Source: Erodium maritimum (taxonomy: Eukaryota; Streptophyta; Magnoliopsida; Geraniales; Geraniaceae). From it: a stretch of 64,000 bases of DNA. This document shows positions 22,310 to 34,084 of the stretch, in pieces (positions within the stretch are counted from its first letter, which is position 1; each line of letters opens with the position of its first letter). The stretch is from the NCBI GenBank assembly GCA_963921825.1, contig OY997594.1:57521675-57585674 (forward strand), in the 5' to 3' direction. The notes beneath the pieces are model-generated. The model made no database searches. It was not told the DNA's origin and was given only the letters and a program-made list of their open reading frames with translations. The position numbers and the translations under genes were made by a program.

Positions 22310-25300
22310 GTTATTTGGCCTCTGGCCTCTGCGGCGGCCTCTCCTCGTGGGCGGCGTTGTGCCTCTCGGCCTTAGTCTGGTCCCCAACCCCAACCTCCTT
22401 CATCATAGCGTCCAATTACTCCGTTCGTCACTGGCCTTTCACAGATATCATTCCCAATGCTACTTCATCGCCACCACCGCACCCTCTTGCTTCCCCAAAT
22501 CCTCCCACGTCATCTCTTCCACACTCATCGACCTCTTCATCGCCACCCCATCTCCAATTTCCGTATCACGTGGGTTGGCTCAAATCGGGTTATCCCACCT
22601 ACACCGATGTCCCAATGTCAACACAGGATGGATCCAGGTTCTGGCTCAATCCCTAATCCAAATTTGTTTCCAGAAAAACCGGATTTCAGAGTATTGGCTT
22701 GGAATTGTCAGGGTTTGAGGTCTCGTCTTCACAACCAACAACTGCACCACCTTCTCTAGACCATAAACCCCATATCCTATTCATGTCCGAGACGGTCCTC
22801 TCTGCCTAAAAGCGCCTTCTTCTGGCAAGGTCTCTAGGATTTTGAGGGCATATTTGTGATCCCAAGACAAATTCTACTCGGGGTTTAGCACTCTTCTAGG
22901 TAGTCGGTATTGATGTCCTTCTCAAGGGACCAAGGTGAACACCATATTGATGAGCAGGTCTCAGCGCCATGTTATGAGGATGTCCGCCTTATAGGCCTAT
23001 ATGGTGAACCGCGCAGGGAACATCGCCACCGCACATGGGATTTATAAAGAAGGTTTCATAGTTCGTCTCGGCCAAATTGGATTATTAATGGTGACTTTAA
23101 TGGCATATTGGACCAAGAGGAGACAACTGGTAGTAATTACTCGTTGAGCTTGGTGGATGAATTCTGGCAGGCCATTGCTGATCTTGATCTCATTGATGTT
23201 CCCATGACTAGCCATCCGTTTACATGGTTCTGAGGGCGAACGTACTCGTTGAATCCAAGCCCGAGTGGATAAAGCTCTCATCTCTGAACAATTCTTCTCT
23301 TCCCTCCCGAATCTGGAATTTTGTAACACGGGCACCACGACATCAGATCATTGGTCGATCCTTCTATCACTAGCGCGGAAGGTGTAGGGTCAAATACGAC
23401 CAAATTTCCGTTTTCAATCCCAATGGATTAGAGACCCGTATTGTGTAGAGGTGATTAAGGAATACTGGGATAAGTCCTCGTCTGTGCCTATTACGAATGC
23501 TATGCAATGGGTTGGTGTCTCTTTAGAGAATTTGGGTTGGCACCACTTTCCAAAGAATATTCACCACATTAAATGGTGTTAGAGGCGCATTGCGGAGCTT
23601 AATGGTCGAACGAATCGGGCAGGTGTTCATCGCCGAGAAGCTATCCAAATACTGTATGAGAATGCTTTGTGTACTCAGGAAGCGTTCTGGCGACAGCGTG
23701 CTAAACAAATCCCATCTGAGGCGTAGAATATCAAGGCCATCTTGGGGGTGTTTGGTCTCCTATCCGGCCAAGTTCTTAACTTATCCAAATCCTCCATCTT
23801 GTTTAGCACTAACACGCTGGATGGGATACGAGAGAAATGATGTAGGATGTTATCCATAGCGGAAACCTCAACGGTGTCTATGTACCTAGGGGTCCGTAAC
23901 ATGGTGGGGCGAAATCGCAATGCGCCAATGGCCTACCTCGGGGACCGAATCATCTCTCGGATCCGGTCCTGGGAGGGGAAACTTATTTCACCAGCTGGGA
24001 GAGAGGTAATGATCCGCTTAGTCCTTACCTCTTTATCAGCTTATGTCATGTCAGTTTTTAAGGTTCTGCGTCAGATTATCCACCAGATTCATGTGGCGCT
24101 CACACGTTTCTAGTGGGGAGGAAAAAAAGAGCGCTCTATTGTGTGGCAGGACTAGGATAAACTATGTATGCCTAAGGACACGGGGGTATGGGTTTTCGGC
24201 ACCTACATGACGTTAATATGGCATTACTCGGCAAGCAAGTGTGGGGTCTCATCCATAACCCACAATCATTGGTAGCTCGGTTCCTCAAGGCACGGTACTA
24301 CCCCAAGGCACATTTTCTTCAGACCCGAATAGGCGTTAATACGAGCCTTACCTGGGCGAGCATCCACTCGGCATAAGGTCTTCTCAAGGATGGGCTACGG
24401 ATAGCCATTAGGTGAATGTAGGGACACTATGATTCTTAACGACCCATGGATGATAGGAGACACATCGACTATTAAGACTGAGGAACCTACGCTGGGTGGG
24501 GCGACAATCGTTGGCCTCATGATACCTGACACTCAGCAATGGGATGCGAACCTTATTGGTCAGCTCTTTAATGAGTCCGATTGCATTACTATTTTACAAA
24601 TCAATTTGTCCAGTACTGAACCCTGAGACGAATTTTATTGGGCTCCTGAAAGGACGTGCCACTACACAAGGAAATCAAGATACCTGGCTCTAGCTCGGAA
24701 TCGACATCACCTCCGCCAAAACACAACTGACGTCACTTGGTCGGCCCTATAGGACATCCTGGTGCCTCCTCGGCTTCGAGTCTTTCTATGGCGCTGTCTG
24801 ACGAATAAAATTATGGTGGCATCGAATTTGGCTTAGAAATTTGTGCATGTCGCCACCACATGTGCTATATGTGGACATGAAGAGGAGTCAGTGGACCATA
24901 TTTTCATTCATTATGGGTTCGCTAAAGTATGTTGGGAGAAATTGGGTGGGGTTCCTCCGGTGGCCCAAAGGGTCAGTTTTGAGGCATGGTGGACTGATGT
25001 CATGGGGGTACACCAAAGAGCCGTATGGCCAAAATCCTCAGCGTAGTATGGGAAAGTTGGAAAGCTAGGAATGCATTGCTCTGGAATGACATTACCCCGA
25101 AAGCTTTAAAAGTTATCTCTGAAGCCCTTACACACTTGGTAGCATGGCGGGAAGCCCAGGCGTGTAGGGATACGCCACATCGGCACCTGCCTCAATGGCC
25201 CTCGAGGTTTGTGTCCCCTCTGGTAAATACACGGGCAATCAATGTGGATGGCGCAATTTTTCAGTACTCTAACCAATTGGCATGTGGTCTGGTTGCACGT

Positions 25301-25730
25301 TTGGGGGATGGACGAGTAGGGCTTACGGCGAACGGAATAGTCCTGGGATGCTGGTCGCCTACACTGATTGAGGCATACGCCTTTGCCACGGCGTTACGCA
25401 ATTTACACTCGCTGGATGTTGACCCATCCGTCTGGTTTATAGTCCGTTCGGACTCCCAAGTGGTTCTTAACATGGCCGCCAAAGGGGATCCTCAAACATC
25501 TCCAATTGGTACCATAATTATGGATATTCGAACTATGTTGGCTCAAAACGAGAGAATTTCTCTCCAATTTGTAAAAAGGAATGCGAACAAGGTCGCCTAC
25601 TAGTTAGCCAGGGAGGCCCGTTCTGTGTCAGTCCTTTAGTGGTCAGCAGCCCTGCCTGATGCACTTACATGTATTCTCATTACTGATTCTCAATAAATTT
25701 TCTGCACCTTTTTAGTCAAAAAAGAAAACC
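22310..25730 (+). mobile_element. L1-type LINE, RT core deleted
   Basis: Leader/ORF1-end region (22310-22660), endonuclease (22690-23400), a linker, then an abrupt join at about 23728 into the C-terminal RT/thumb region, zf-RVT (24190-24380, 24840-24960) and RNase H (25235-25610). A 3' end with TTTTTAGTCAAAAAAG lies near 25712-25725. Structure indicates an internal deletion of the catalytic RT half plus many stops. Confidence 0.85.
22690..25610 (+). pseudogene. LINE ORF2 remnant (EN, thumb, zf-RVT, RNase H)
   Basis: Domain landmarks: EN start FRVLAWNCQGLRSRL (22685), EN centre NGDFNGILDQEETTG (23083) and DVPMTSHPFTWF (23195). After the deletion join comes NIKAILGVFGLLSGQVLNLSKS, then YLGDRIISRIRSWEGKLIS (23928), GFRHLHDVNMALLGKQVWGL (24189), zinc-ribbon-like CAICGHEEESVDHIFIHYGFA (24860) in part, and RNase H NVDGAIF (25240) with SDSQVVLNMA (25447). 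The RT motifs from the 'finger' to the YADD box are missing. Not functional. Confidence 0.8.
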
Positions 25731-27334
25731 TGGAAGTATGGATATTGTCTACTTTATGGTCAGTACAAATCACCAATTATTATTTCTCGGCTTTAACTAA
25801 CTTGGTCATTGCTAATACGTAGAAAATATGGGCTCGTAGGTAATCAATCATGGCTCAACCAAAGCTTCACTACAGTGTTTGATCTTATGGGGACCTATCA
25901 AAATCTAATAGGGGTGAGATAGTGCCTCAAGGAGCCTTGTGGTTGGTATATATATGAGGACGATCAGCTGCAACCAATCGTGATGAAGGTGGGTTGCTTC
26001 TCATTCTCGACGCATAGCTTCCCTATAGGTTACTCATTGGACCTGGCGAGGATGCATAACAGATGTAGCCTGATTGTTTGTGCTAACAAAAGCTCTTGAT
26101 ACCGAATCCCGAGTGACTGTGGCTCAACTTCGGCAGTCACAATTTCTTCACGGGGTCATATGGCCAAATCAAGCACTCTCCATAGTTCCTAGTCGATAAC
26201 CGTCGAGTCGGCGTGATGCCTTTGGCCGTACACTCAATCCTAACCGCGACCGTGACGATGTGGAAAGCTAGTACAAAGACGAGGAGAACCACCACATTAA
26301 GTAGATGCAGATCGCCGTCAGAGGTGTACTATCATTAAGATAAATAGGGAGAGAGAGAGAGAGAGGCTTTTATAAATAAAACTATGGGACTCAGGAACTT
26401 CTTGACGATGAAGTATTATGCGACGGCGACACTAAGAGGAGACTAATGTTAAAAGAGCCCTCAACCTCTTTTTATAATATCACTATCTTTTTAAATGTGT
26501 TGTTAGTGTACACACACACCTATATATATATATATATATATAAAAACTACGAACCAATATGAACCATAGGTTGCGTACGCATTCGAGTCATTATTGTGCG
26601 CAAGATGTTGACACGTAGCGCTCATTTGTAGATGCGCGCACCAAGTATCGGTACCTTACCTAACACGGTATTGATATCTACATACAAAGTGCTGGTACCT
26701 ACATATAGAGTGTTAATATTATGCAAAGTGTTGTATCTTACACGTAATGGTACTGGTACCTCACATAGTATAGTTCTGGTGTTGGTACCTTATAAATACA
26801 TAGTGTTGGTACCTTGTGCACTGCGAGTGTGGTCAACACACGCTACTGTGCGTTTAAAGGTGCGTGTGGAAAGGCCACGTGTACGCATCTAGTGTGTTCT
26901 GATGACGTCCTCTTGGTCGCATCTTGTGACTCTCGAGCGTTCTTAGTTTGCACGATAAGGATCGTTTGTAATGGATACCGCCCCTATATATATTAATTCA
27001 ATTTTAAAATAAAAATTAAGAATTTGTCTAGATCATTATATCAAATGAAATGCATAGTTTAAATTTTAAAAAGTTCATTAATAAAGTTTTAATTATAAGG
27101 GTAAATTGCATTGACATACCTCGTTCTATACACGTTTAACGGGTTAATACCTCAAAGTTTATTCGTAACGTAAACCTACCCCTAACTAACACTTAGTAAC
27201 ATCCCCCCCTTCCATCCATGTCTGTTAGTTTTTTTTTTGTTGTAAAATTACGAAATTACGCTCAACTATTATCCAAATTTAAAGGAGCTAGCCCAACTCG
27301 CTCTCCCCGCAAGAAATTGGAAGCTAGGAGAGCG
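25731..27334. other. Intergenic, microsatellites, no gene seen
   Basis: Contains a (GA)n tract at 26349-26365, (CA)n at 26509-26519 running into (TA)11 at 26521-26542, and an irregular series of GGTACC sites between 26650 and 26815 spaced 25-65 bp. 27080-27240 has a motif (gggtaaattgcattgacatacct) reminiscent of MITE or MULE ends but no partner was found. No supported coding region. Confidence 0.5.
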
Positions 27335-27585
27335 TGGGATCTTTGAAAATCCTTGGGGTTATCTTCTCCGCTCGGAGCGGAAGCGGAAATCAAGATTTTC
27401 GATCCTCCTTGAAGCTTCAGGTGTGGCTCACTGGGTTTTTTTTTCTTGTCTTTTTTAGTGGCTTTTATGCAGTCTCGGCTATTTTTGTATTAGCCTCTCC
27501 TTCTAATACTTCACCTTTTGTTGTAATTTTTCTTGGATTCCGTTGGGATGAATAATTTTTTTTTTTGCTGATAAAAAAAATCATT
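27335..27585 (+). mobile_element. 5'-truncated LINE 3' end
   Basis: Only the last 250 bp of a LINE of the TTTGCTGATAAAAAAA class. It has CTTTTGTTGTAATTTTT, then GGGATGAATAA, a T-run and TTTGCTGATAAAAAAAATC at 27567-27585, matching the order seen at 44.97-45.03 kb. Typical of abortive target-primed reverse transcription. Confidence 0.6.
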
Positions 27586-27698
27586 ACGAATTTAATTTAA
27601 GGTAGGTATTCGATAATCGTATATAGGTTGAGATAGGTGAATGTAATTAACCCCAATAATTTTAATTACCCCATTACATGAATTTATGACTTTATCAC

Positions 27699-29145
27699 AT
27701 GTTTTTTTAAACGAGTATATGGGGTATTGTATTACTGTAAAAGATAACCCTTACAGGTTATGGCATAATTGCCTAGGATTTCAGATATTTGTCCCGGTCG
27801 ACCGTAGTCCACCAGACGCTCATAGATCTGTAAAAAGTCTGCTTTTTCCCGTAGATCTAAAACTCAAGAGTTTCCCTTGCCGACATTTCAAAAAAGAAAA
27901 AATCCGAAGTCCTAGGCTAACCTAACCAAATCCCTAATCGAACTATGAAAAAGATAAACAACAGAAATAGCAGGAAATGAATTGGTGCTTTGAGTGTGGC
28001 TTTCCCGAGACTCCCCAGCACTGGTAGTCTCGGACCTGTGGGTATAGGTCCCGACCAGGCCTCCCCACCCCCGCCGGGTCCTATCATTCTTCCTGTGGAG
28101 AGTCCTGACCCTCCACCTACAGCTTCCCATCATGCTCCAACCAGACCTCCTTGGGACTTGCTTTCAGACTACTAACTTCTTCAGGTATCATGTCCGTACT
28201 TGGCTGCAAGGTGTTCTCCGCCGGTTCCATTGACTCCCCTACCAGCCTGTAATGCGCATTGTTCATCCTCCCGTTCGGGTGTGATGAGGATGAGGTCTGC
28301 ATTCCCGAGCTAGTTCATTCCACTCCAATTCAGGTTTTTCGGAGTCGGGGGCCAATTGTCGGGTTGTACTTCAACAAGCCTTTAAGGTACACCGGTAGGT
28401 GGTCCTTGTTGTAACGACGAGTTGGAGCCCTAGAGATTGTCGGATTGCGTATCACTTTCCCCTGTAGCCGCGGCTCCACCCCCTTGCCTCGATTTGAGGT
28501 ACGGAGTTATTGTTCCTGGTTCCTTGATCAAGACCGGCATGAGGGTTTGCCGGTATTGGGGTGTCAGCCACCAGAGTGATTATGGTCAGATTCCTTGACC
28601 TCAAAGGCCTCGGGAATTGTCGCTTGATCGGCGGCATCTGTGGTACCGAAACCTTAATGGGGTACCATCGGCCGTGAGGCCTAGAAGGAGAATAACGGCG
28701 GCCCTGCGAATTCGGGATCAACTGCCCGTCCACTAGGCCGATGTCCGAGCAATCCCGGTTGGTTATGCTAGTAAGCCCTAGCGGTTATGATCGAGTTCAT
28801 TGGGTAGGTCGGATGATCATGCCTCCGATAAGGTTTCATACATGTGCCATGGTGGCACTGGACGAAGGTCCCAGTGTTGGCCGCACAGTGGAGTAGAGAG
28901 GGACCAGCGGTGCAGAAACTGGTGGCGGGAGAGAGATCGCTGCTGCTACCAAACCATGTCCCGGTTGGCGAGAAGACGACTTTGAGGTGGGTCGGATGGT
29001 CGCAAGAGGGGTAGGGGACCCATGGGCGATCAGGTTGCATGTCAACAACGGAGAGGAAAACCAGAGAGGCGTGTTTATGATGTCGGCGGCGATGAAGAGC
29101 TCACCTCTATAGGGGTCAAAGTCGAACCCTAGAGAGGTTATTCAG
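27699..29145 (-). mobile_element. Minus-strand LINE fragment
   Basis: On the minus strand it begins near 29145 with AACCTCTCTAGGGTTCG and an ATG frame (MQPDRPWVPYPSCDHPTHL, 29040). A second frame MDGQLIPNSQGRRYSPSRPHG lies at 28733, and the unit ends in an A-run preceded by ACTCGTTT (27699-27713). The tail resembles those at 2576 and 9588. Frames of 60-93 codons are broken and carry no domain I can name; probably LINE ORF1 leader region. Assigned by tail and composition only. Confidence 0.4.
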
Positions 29146-29477
29146 AGCGCTTTTTTTTGTTAACTATTATCACATGTTTTTTATTACGTCATTTCATATG
29201 TGTTTTATCAAAATTTAACACTAGTTTTATCACCTCACTATGATTTTTTTCCTTAGTGCTTTACAATATATTCATCACATGCCTTGATAGATAACCCTTG
29301 GAAAATGAAAAATATTGATGCAAGATAAATGAAGCGGAAATGATTAAATTAGTAAATGAGCAAAAAAAATAGACATTTTGCCATGTGGCGTGCTGCTATT
29401 ATACTTATGCCTTTATTTATATGAATGTGGATGAGTTTTGCGGTGTCCTTCCATGATTTTTAGTCATAATGTGGTAT
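29146..29477. other. AT-rich intergenic, no gene seen
   Basis: Short AT-rich stretch between a LINE 5' end and a copia LTR; nothing recognisable. Confidence 0.6.
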
Positions 29478-30210
29478 TATTGACGGTAATGTTGTGATTT
29501 CAAATCACAAGATTCGACCTTCCTAATCGATTTATTTCCTTAATTATAGATATCGTAGTAATTAGCAATATCTTGTCTTTCCTATTTTGGATATTCGCTT
29601 CTTGTATAAATACATGTCATAGTGATCAATAAAATCAATAAAGTAGAGAAACATGGCCGAGGCCGAATATAGAGCCATGGCGGCCGCTAGCAGAGAGAGA
29701 GTCTGGCTACAATAACTTCTCACTGATTTACAAGTCACCCAGAGTGCGACAATTCTGCTATTTTGTGATAACCATGCATCTATACACATTGCTTCCAATC
29801 CGGTATTTCAGGAACGGACAAGGCACATAGAGATCGACTGTCACTTAGTTCGCCAACAACTCCAAGCTGGAGTGCTCCGACCTCAACCCATCCCTAGCCG
29901 CCACCAGCTTGCCGATATCTTCACCAAAGGTTTGGGACGCGATCGCTTCCATGAGCTTCTTCGCTAGTTGGGCATTACGAATCTCCATGCTCCAACTTGA
30001 GGGGGAGTATTGGCGGTAATCTTGTGATTTCAAATCACAAGATTCGACCTTCCTAATCGATCTATTTACTTAATTATAGATATCGTAGTAATTACCAATA
30101 TCTTGTATTTCCTATTTTGGATATCTGCTTCTTGTATAAATACATGTCATAGTGATCAATAAAATCAATGAAGTAGAGAAACATTTTCTCACTTTATATG
30201 GTATCAGAGC
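29478..30210 (+). mobile_element. Deleted Ty1/copia element: LTR - RNase H - LTR - primer site
   Basis: LTR copy 1 (29478-29654) is joined directly to the end of pol (29655-29998), followed by a purine tract TTGAGGGGGAG, LTR copy 2 (30008-30198) and the primer-binding site TGGTATCAGAGC (30199-30210). The 177-bp LTR overlap has about nine differences and no gap. The LTR starts TATTG and ends CTTTATA, i.e. TA...TA rather than TG...CA. A primer site after the second LTR means a further interior once followed, so this is a remnant of a tandem or recombined copy. gag, protease, integrase and most RT are gone. Confidence 0.85.
29655..29998 (+). pseudogene. Copia RNase H C-terminus
   Basis: Reads AEAEYRAMA (RNase H motif), [21 protein letters not shown], and [13 protein letters not shown] near the end, all landmarks of copia RNase H. 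One in-frame stop (WLQ*LL, about 29714) and a stop before the final motif. The 5' side is fused to the LTR at position 29654; everything upstream of the AEAEYRA motif is missing. Confidence 0.9.
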
Positions 30211-30386
30211 TTGATTCCTCACAGACCCGGGTTCAAACCCCACTATCTACAAGAATTCTAATTTCTTCTCTATTTATCAAATTTGCCCAAAATGGGCTAG
30301 CCCTTATCAATCTTCTTATTGGGCTTATCTTCTCTTCTAAACAATCCACCTCCAAACCCGTAAACGAGCTTGTCCGTGAGGACGCG

Positions 30387-30738
30387 TGTTAGAATATAAC
30401 TATAATTGGGCCTTCAACATGTTAAAGCCCAATCCAACCCAAAAGCTCGAACTTTGGGGTGGAGACATCAAGATGTATATCAATTGGTCAATTTATCCAC
30501 ACACTTTCGATATGGGACTCACACTTCAACACCCCCCCCCCCCCCCGCTCGTGTGTAGGACTGGGCATCTACACGTGGGCCATAACAGGACTGGACATCT
30601 GCATATGGGTCGGAGACCATAGGGTAGAGGCGACAAATAGGCCGTGGGCCGAACCAGCTCTGATGCCATGTTAGAGGACCAACTCAACTAAAAGCTCAAG
30701 CTGATAGTTGCAGGCCCAATTATACTTATATTCTAACA
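30387..30738 (-). mobile_element. 352-bp element with TGTTAG inverted ends (TRIM-like?)
   Basis: Both ends read inward TGTTAGAATATAA(C/G)TATAA and the pairing continues through TTGGGCCT, about 26 bp of inverted terminal repeat. Inside are a 15-C run (30532-30546) and, on the minus strand, TGGCATCAGAGC (30656-30667), one base off the initiator tRNA-Met primer site, directly after a CTCTAACA end. That arrangement suggests a miniature LTR (TRIM-type) element read on the minus strand rather than a DNA MITE. Direct LTRs are not demonstrated and no target duplication is clear. Confidence 0.5.
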
Positions 30739-30879
30739 GGTATTATGGTAATGTTAAATTTTAAATCCATGACTTGAATCAGTTCTCATGATTCTTATGA
30801 TTTTGCTTCAACAAAATTAACTCTAAATTTATCAAAATATGTAGTTATAAATGAATAGCCTGTTTAAAGAGATTGTTGT

Positions 30880-33005
30880 ACACAACTCTGCTAGGGTTTA
30901 TTCTCTGCTAGGGTTTTGTGTTTTTTTCGATTTTTCTCACCACCATCGATCATGAATGCGGATGGGAGGAGATCGGAGTCGCCGATCTTAACCGGTGCTA
31001 TACCGGGCGAGCTTGGGGGAGAGAATATCGAGTTCTCAGGGACGTGAGGGAGCATGGACGGGGGTATCGGGGTCGGTTCGTTGGCGGCGGGGGAGGACCC
31101 GACCAATCCGACGATCTTCCTCCAGTCTTCGAGCAGGGACGGGCACTAGCCCAGTCCGACGGCCTTCTCCCTGGGTTGGTCTCCGAACAGGGACGGGGAT
31201 AGCCAAGTGGAATTCTCGACGACGGAGGAGGTCGGTCGGTGTGAAGCCAAGCGAATGCGACGTGTGCAGGGCGTCATGCCTCGGCCGAGGAAGAAGGTGA
31301 TCCGGCGCCCTGCTGTGACGCCGATGACGGGCTCGGGGGACGAGTTTGGAGAGCCACTCCGTGATGGGCGGCACTGATCCGATCGTTATTTCATCGGCGA
31401 CGGGTTTGGACGAAACGGAATCGGAGGAGGCGGTGGAGTGGAGGTTACGCAAGGGAAAGGCGCCGGCGGAGGTGTGCCCTAGGGTTCCGGCGAAGGGACG
31501 GTTGATAGAGATGGGCCCGGTCTTGATGGCAGACGCGCGGAGATCGGGCTGGCAGCCTCGACCGGCATCAGGCCCAGGGGGAACCCCAGAGCGGTCTGGA
31601 CCCGGGCAAGCCAGGGCGATGTGGCCCAATGGGCTGCCCGGTAAGGGGCAGGTTCGGGTCGGACCGTGCATTCGGGTTCGGTTCAAGAGAGGTGGTATGA
31701 GTCGGGCTCGGGTCGGGTTATGCAACGTGGGTCGGTTAGGAAGACGCGGGTGGAAATACCCGGGTCAGGTCAGGGTATGCGGATGGAGCATGGTTTTACC
31801 CGGTTGGATGCGGCTCTGGCGGGTCAAACGTCCCTTGGTGGCACGGGTTTCAACCCGTTCGGATCACGGGGATCTCTAGGATCCGGGCGGACTGATCAGG
31901 GTGGGGACCTGAGCTCCCAAATGGGATCGATGAGGATCAGGGAGGTGGTGGTACCAGTGCAGGAGGTCACAGGACGGGGTAATCTGTATTGTTTTGCAAT
32001 GGCAGCCAAGGTCCTAACGACTAAGAAGGTCTACTGGAAGTCAGTAGTGGACAGGTTGGAGGATGCCTGGGGGATGAAAGTGGAGGCCAAACCCCTTGAG
32101 GGGGTCTAATAGCTTTCTTCTTTAAGACAGTAAAGAAAAGGGAGAGAGTCCTTTTAGGAGAGCAATGTTCATTTTGGGACTCCCTGGTATTGTTTACAGA
32201 CTTGCGAGCTCACATGCAGGTTCAGGACCTAGAGTTCCATCACTTCTCAGTCTGGGCGCGGGTTTCAAATTTGCCAGTAGGGGCGTGGACAAGGGATGTG
32301 GGATTCCGGGTGGGAAATGCCCTGGGTGTTTGCTAGGGAGTGGATGTCGATAAGGATGGTTTCTGCTGGGGAGACTTTATGAAGATTAGGATCAGAGCGG
32401 ACATCAGAGTCCCCCTGAAGAGCCAACTCTGGTTTCGGCTTTCGGTGTCTCAGCTACGTACCCGACTAGTGATTTCATATGAACACTTGCCTGAACATTG
32501 TTTTGGATGTTGTTGTGCGGGTCATCTGTTTCCCGTATGCCCAGTGGTGGGTGGTAAAAAAGGCCCATCACTAAAGACACCGGCGGACCCCAGATCTGTG
32601 ATGGAGAGAGCGAAATATGGGAAGGCAAAGCCAGGTTCAAACTGGACGTACCTTCGAGGATGCGGAAGTGGGGGCGTTAGGGTTGGGGAGCCGTGTACTC
32701 CTCCACAGAACAAGGAACCACGGGAGCAGGAGAAGCAGGAATTTTACAGGGAGGAGGAGACGCCGGTCGGCTGGCTCCCCAGGGAGATGTTGCCATCCCT
32801 GTCTGGCAAGAAACATGGCGAGAGGGAGGAGGAACCTGAAGAAGAGACAGGATCGTCAGACTCGGAGGGAGCATCGAATGTAGTGGTGGGGGCGGTAAGC
32901 ACCCCCGCCTCCTGGAATGAAAGCCTGGAGACCCAGGAAGGGTTTGGTCGACTGTATCCCCTTCCTGGCGGTTTGGTGGCAGTAGTTCTTCCAACAGTCG
33001 ATGAG
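30880..33005 (+). mobile_element. LINE 5' half with ORF1 (zinc-knuckle type)
   Basis: Leader with repeated GCTAGGGTTT (30888-30915), ATG at 30952, GC-rich ORF1 leader, then a clear DUF4283 and CCHC knuckle. The LINE identity is lost after about 33000. No EN/RT follows, so it is a 3'-truncated or recombined LINE. Confidence 0.75.
30952..33005 (+). pseudogene. LINE ORF1: DUF4283 plus CCHC zinc knuckle
   Basis: RNA-binding ORF1 protein. Frame 1 starts MNADGRRSESPILTG and stops after 32 codons. The recognisable core starts at YCFAMAAKVLTTKKVYWKSVVDRLEDAWG (about 31990) in pieces under several frames. After a stop and a +1 shift at 32105 it continues LIAFFFKTVKKRERVLLG, HHFSVWARVSNLPVG, and frame 32340-33326 gives GVDVDKDGFCWGDFMKIRIRADI. 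The knuckle C-X2-C-X4-H-X4-C is intact at 32499-32540 (EHCFGCCCAGHLFPVCP). An acidic/Glu-rich tail follows. At least two frame breaks make it non-functional. Confidence 0.85.
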
Positions 33006-34084
33006 ATACTCCCCTACCACTTCGGGGTCAACATTCCCGCGTTCAGGAGCCCTACATTTATCACTCAAAGGAGGACGACGCACGCTGACATACCGGGGGA
33101 ACTATCGGTTCACCACTGTTCGATGTTCAACTGGTCTGCTCGATCAGTATTTATGGTTGGAGCATACTGTATCGGTATCCCTGGATGCTACAGCAGTCAA
33201 CCCCCCGACCGCCTCTATGCATATGAGCACAATTTATTTCTCAGCACTCCTGTTTATTTCTTTTCGAACTACTGCTTTGTAAGGGGTTCGTCGACAGACG
33301 AACACCTAGGTACCTTTATTTATTAATAATATTTCTAGTTCTTCTAAAAAAAATAGCTTGTTTTTATTTTAAATTTTGCTTCCAAATTTCTCTCAGTCGC
33401 TTTTTATCTATAAAACTTTTTCAAATTATCTATCGATGGAAACGTTGATAAGAGGAAGGAAGCGATTGAATAACGCACTCGCTGCTTTCTTCAATTGTGT
33501 TGCGTTGATGAAACTTCGGAGGGATATTCAACATTTTTCATCATAAGAAAAAGACTTGACATGGTGAAGGACTTACGGTAAGTAACAATATTTGGATTTA
33601 TATATGGATATGGACAAATTTAAATTATATATTCCATTATAATTAGTTAAGTTAGATTGAAATTCGAATTACATGCTTCCACGATTTGATAAACTTTAAA
33701 TTTTCTCCCTACTTGATTGGAAGATCAAACCAATTGGATCCGCGGGTCCCTCGTCAAATCATACCCCTCATTCAATCTACTATTCTTATTAGGTGTCGGT
33801 AATGAATCATAAATCACATCATTGTTTTAAGAGATCAATCCAGAAAATTACAGTGCATTGCAGGTATTTTACCGATTAGATTTCTAAAATAAAATGAGTC
33901 TACAAAACTATTGATGGAATTAATTTCTTTCAAAGAAGCGACAGTAATCCAGTGAAAATGTGTACATACCGGTTTTCATTTTCTTTTATTTGTAAAAACA
34001 AATTTAAATTAAATCTTCTCATGAACAAAAAAAGAAAGTATAAGATAGTCTAATTACAAAAACTCTCTCGTTTATTGAGATATC
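33006..34084. other. Non-coding, no gene seen
   Basis: 33006-33330 is unassigned GC-balanced sequence continuing the ORF1 frame without domain similarity. 33340-34084 is AT-rich with no ORF and no repeat partner in the window. Confidence 0.5.

Noticed and set aside
26650-26820. Series of GGTACC sites as a tandem repeat or operator array
   Set aside because: Spacing irregular and flanks not conserved; no unit can be defined.
30195-30260. Possible tRNA gene or SINE box B (GGGTTCAAACCCC)
   Set aside because: No cloverleaf can be drawn; it follows the initiator tRNA-Met primer site of the copia LTR and is interior element sequence.
31036-31725. 229-codon minus-strand ORF and 177-codon plus ORF in the same place
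   Set aside because: GC-rich LINE leader; frames are open on both strands because of base composition, with Arg/Pro-rich sequence and no domain.
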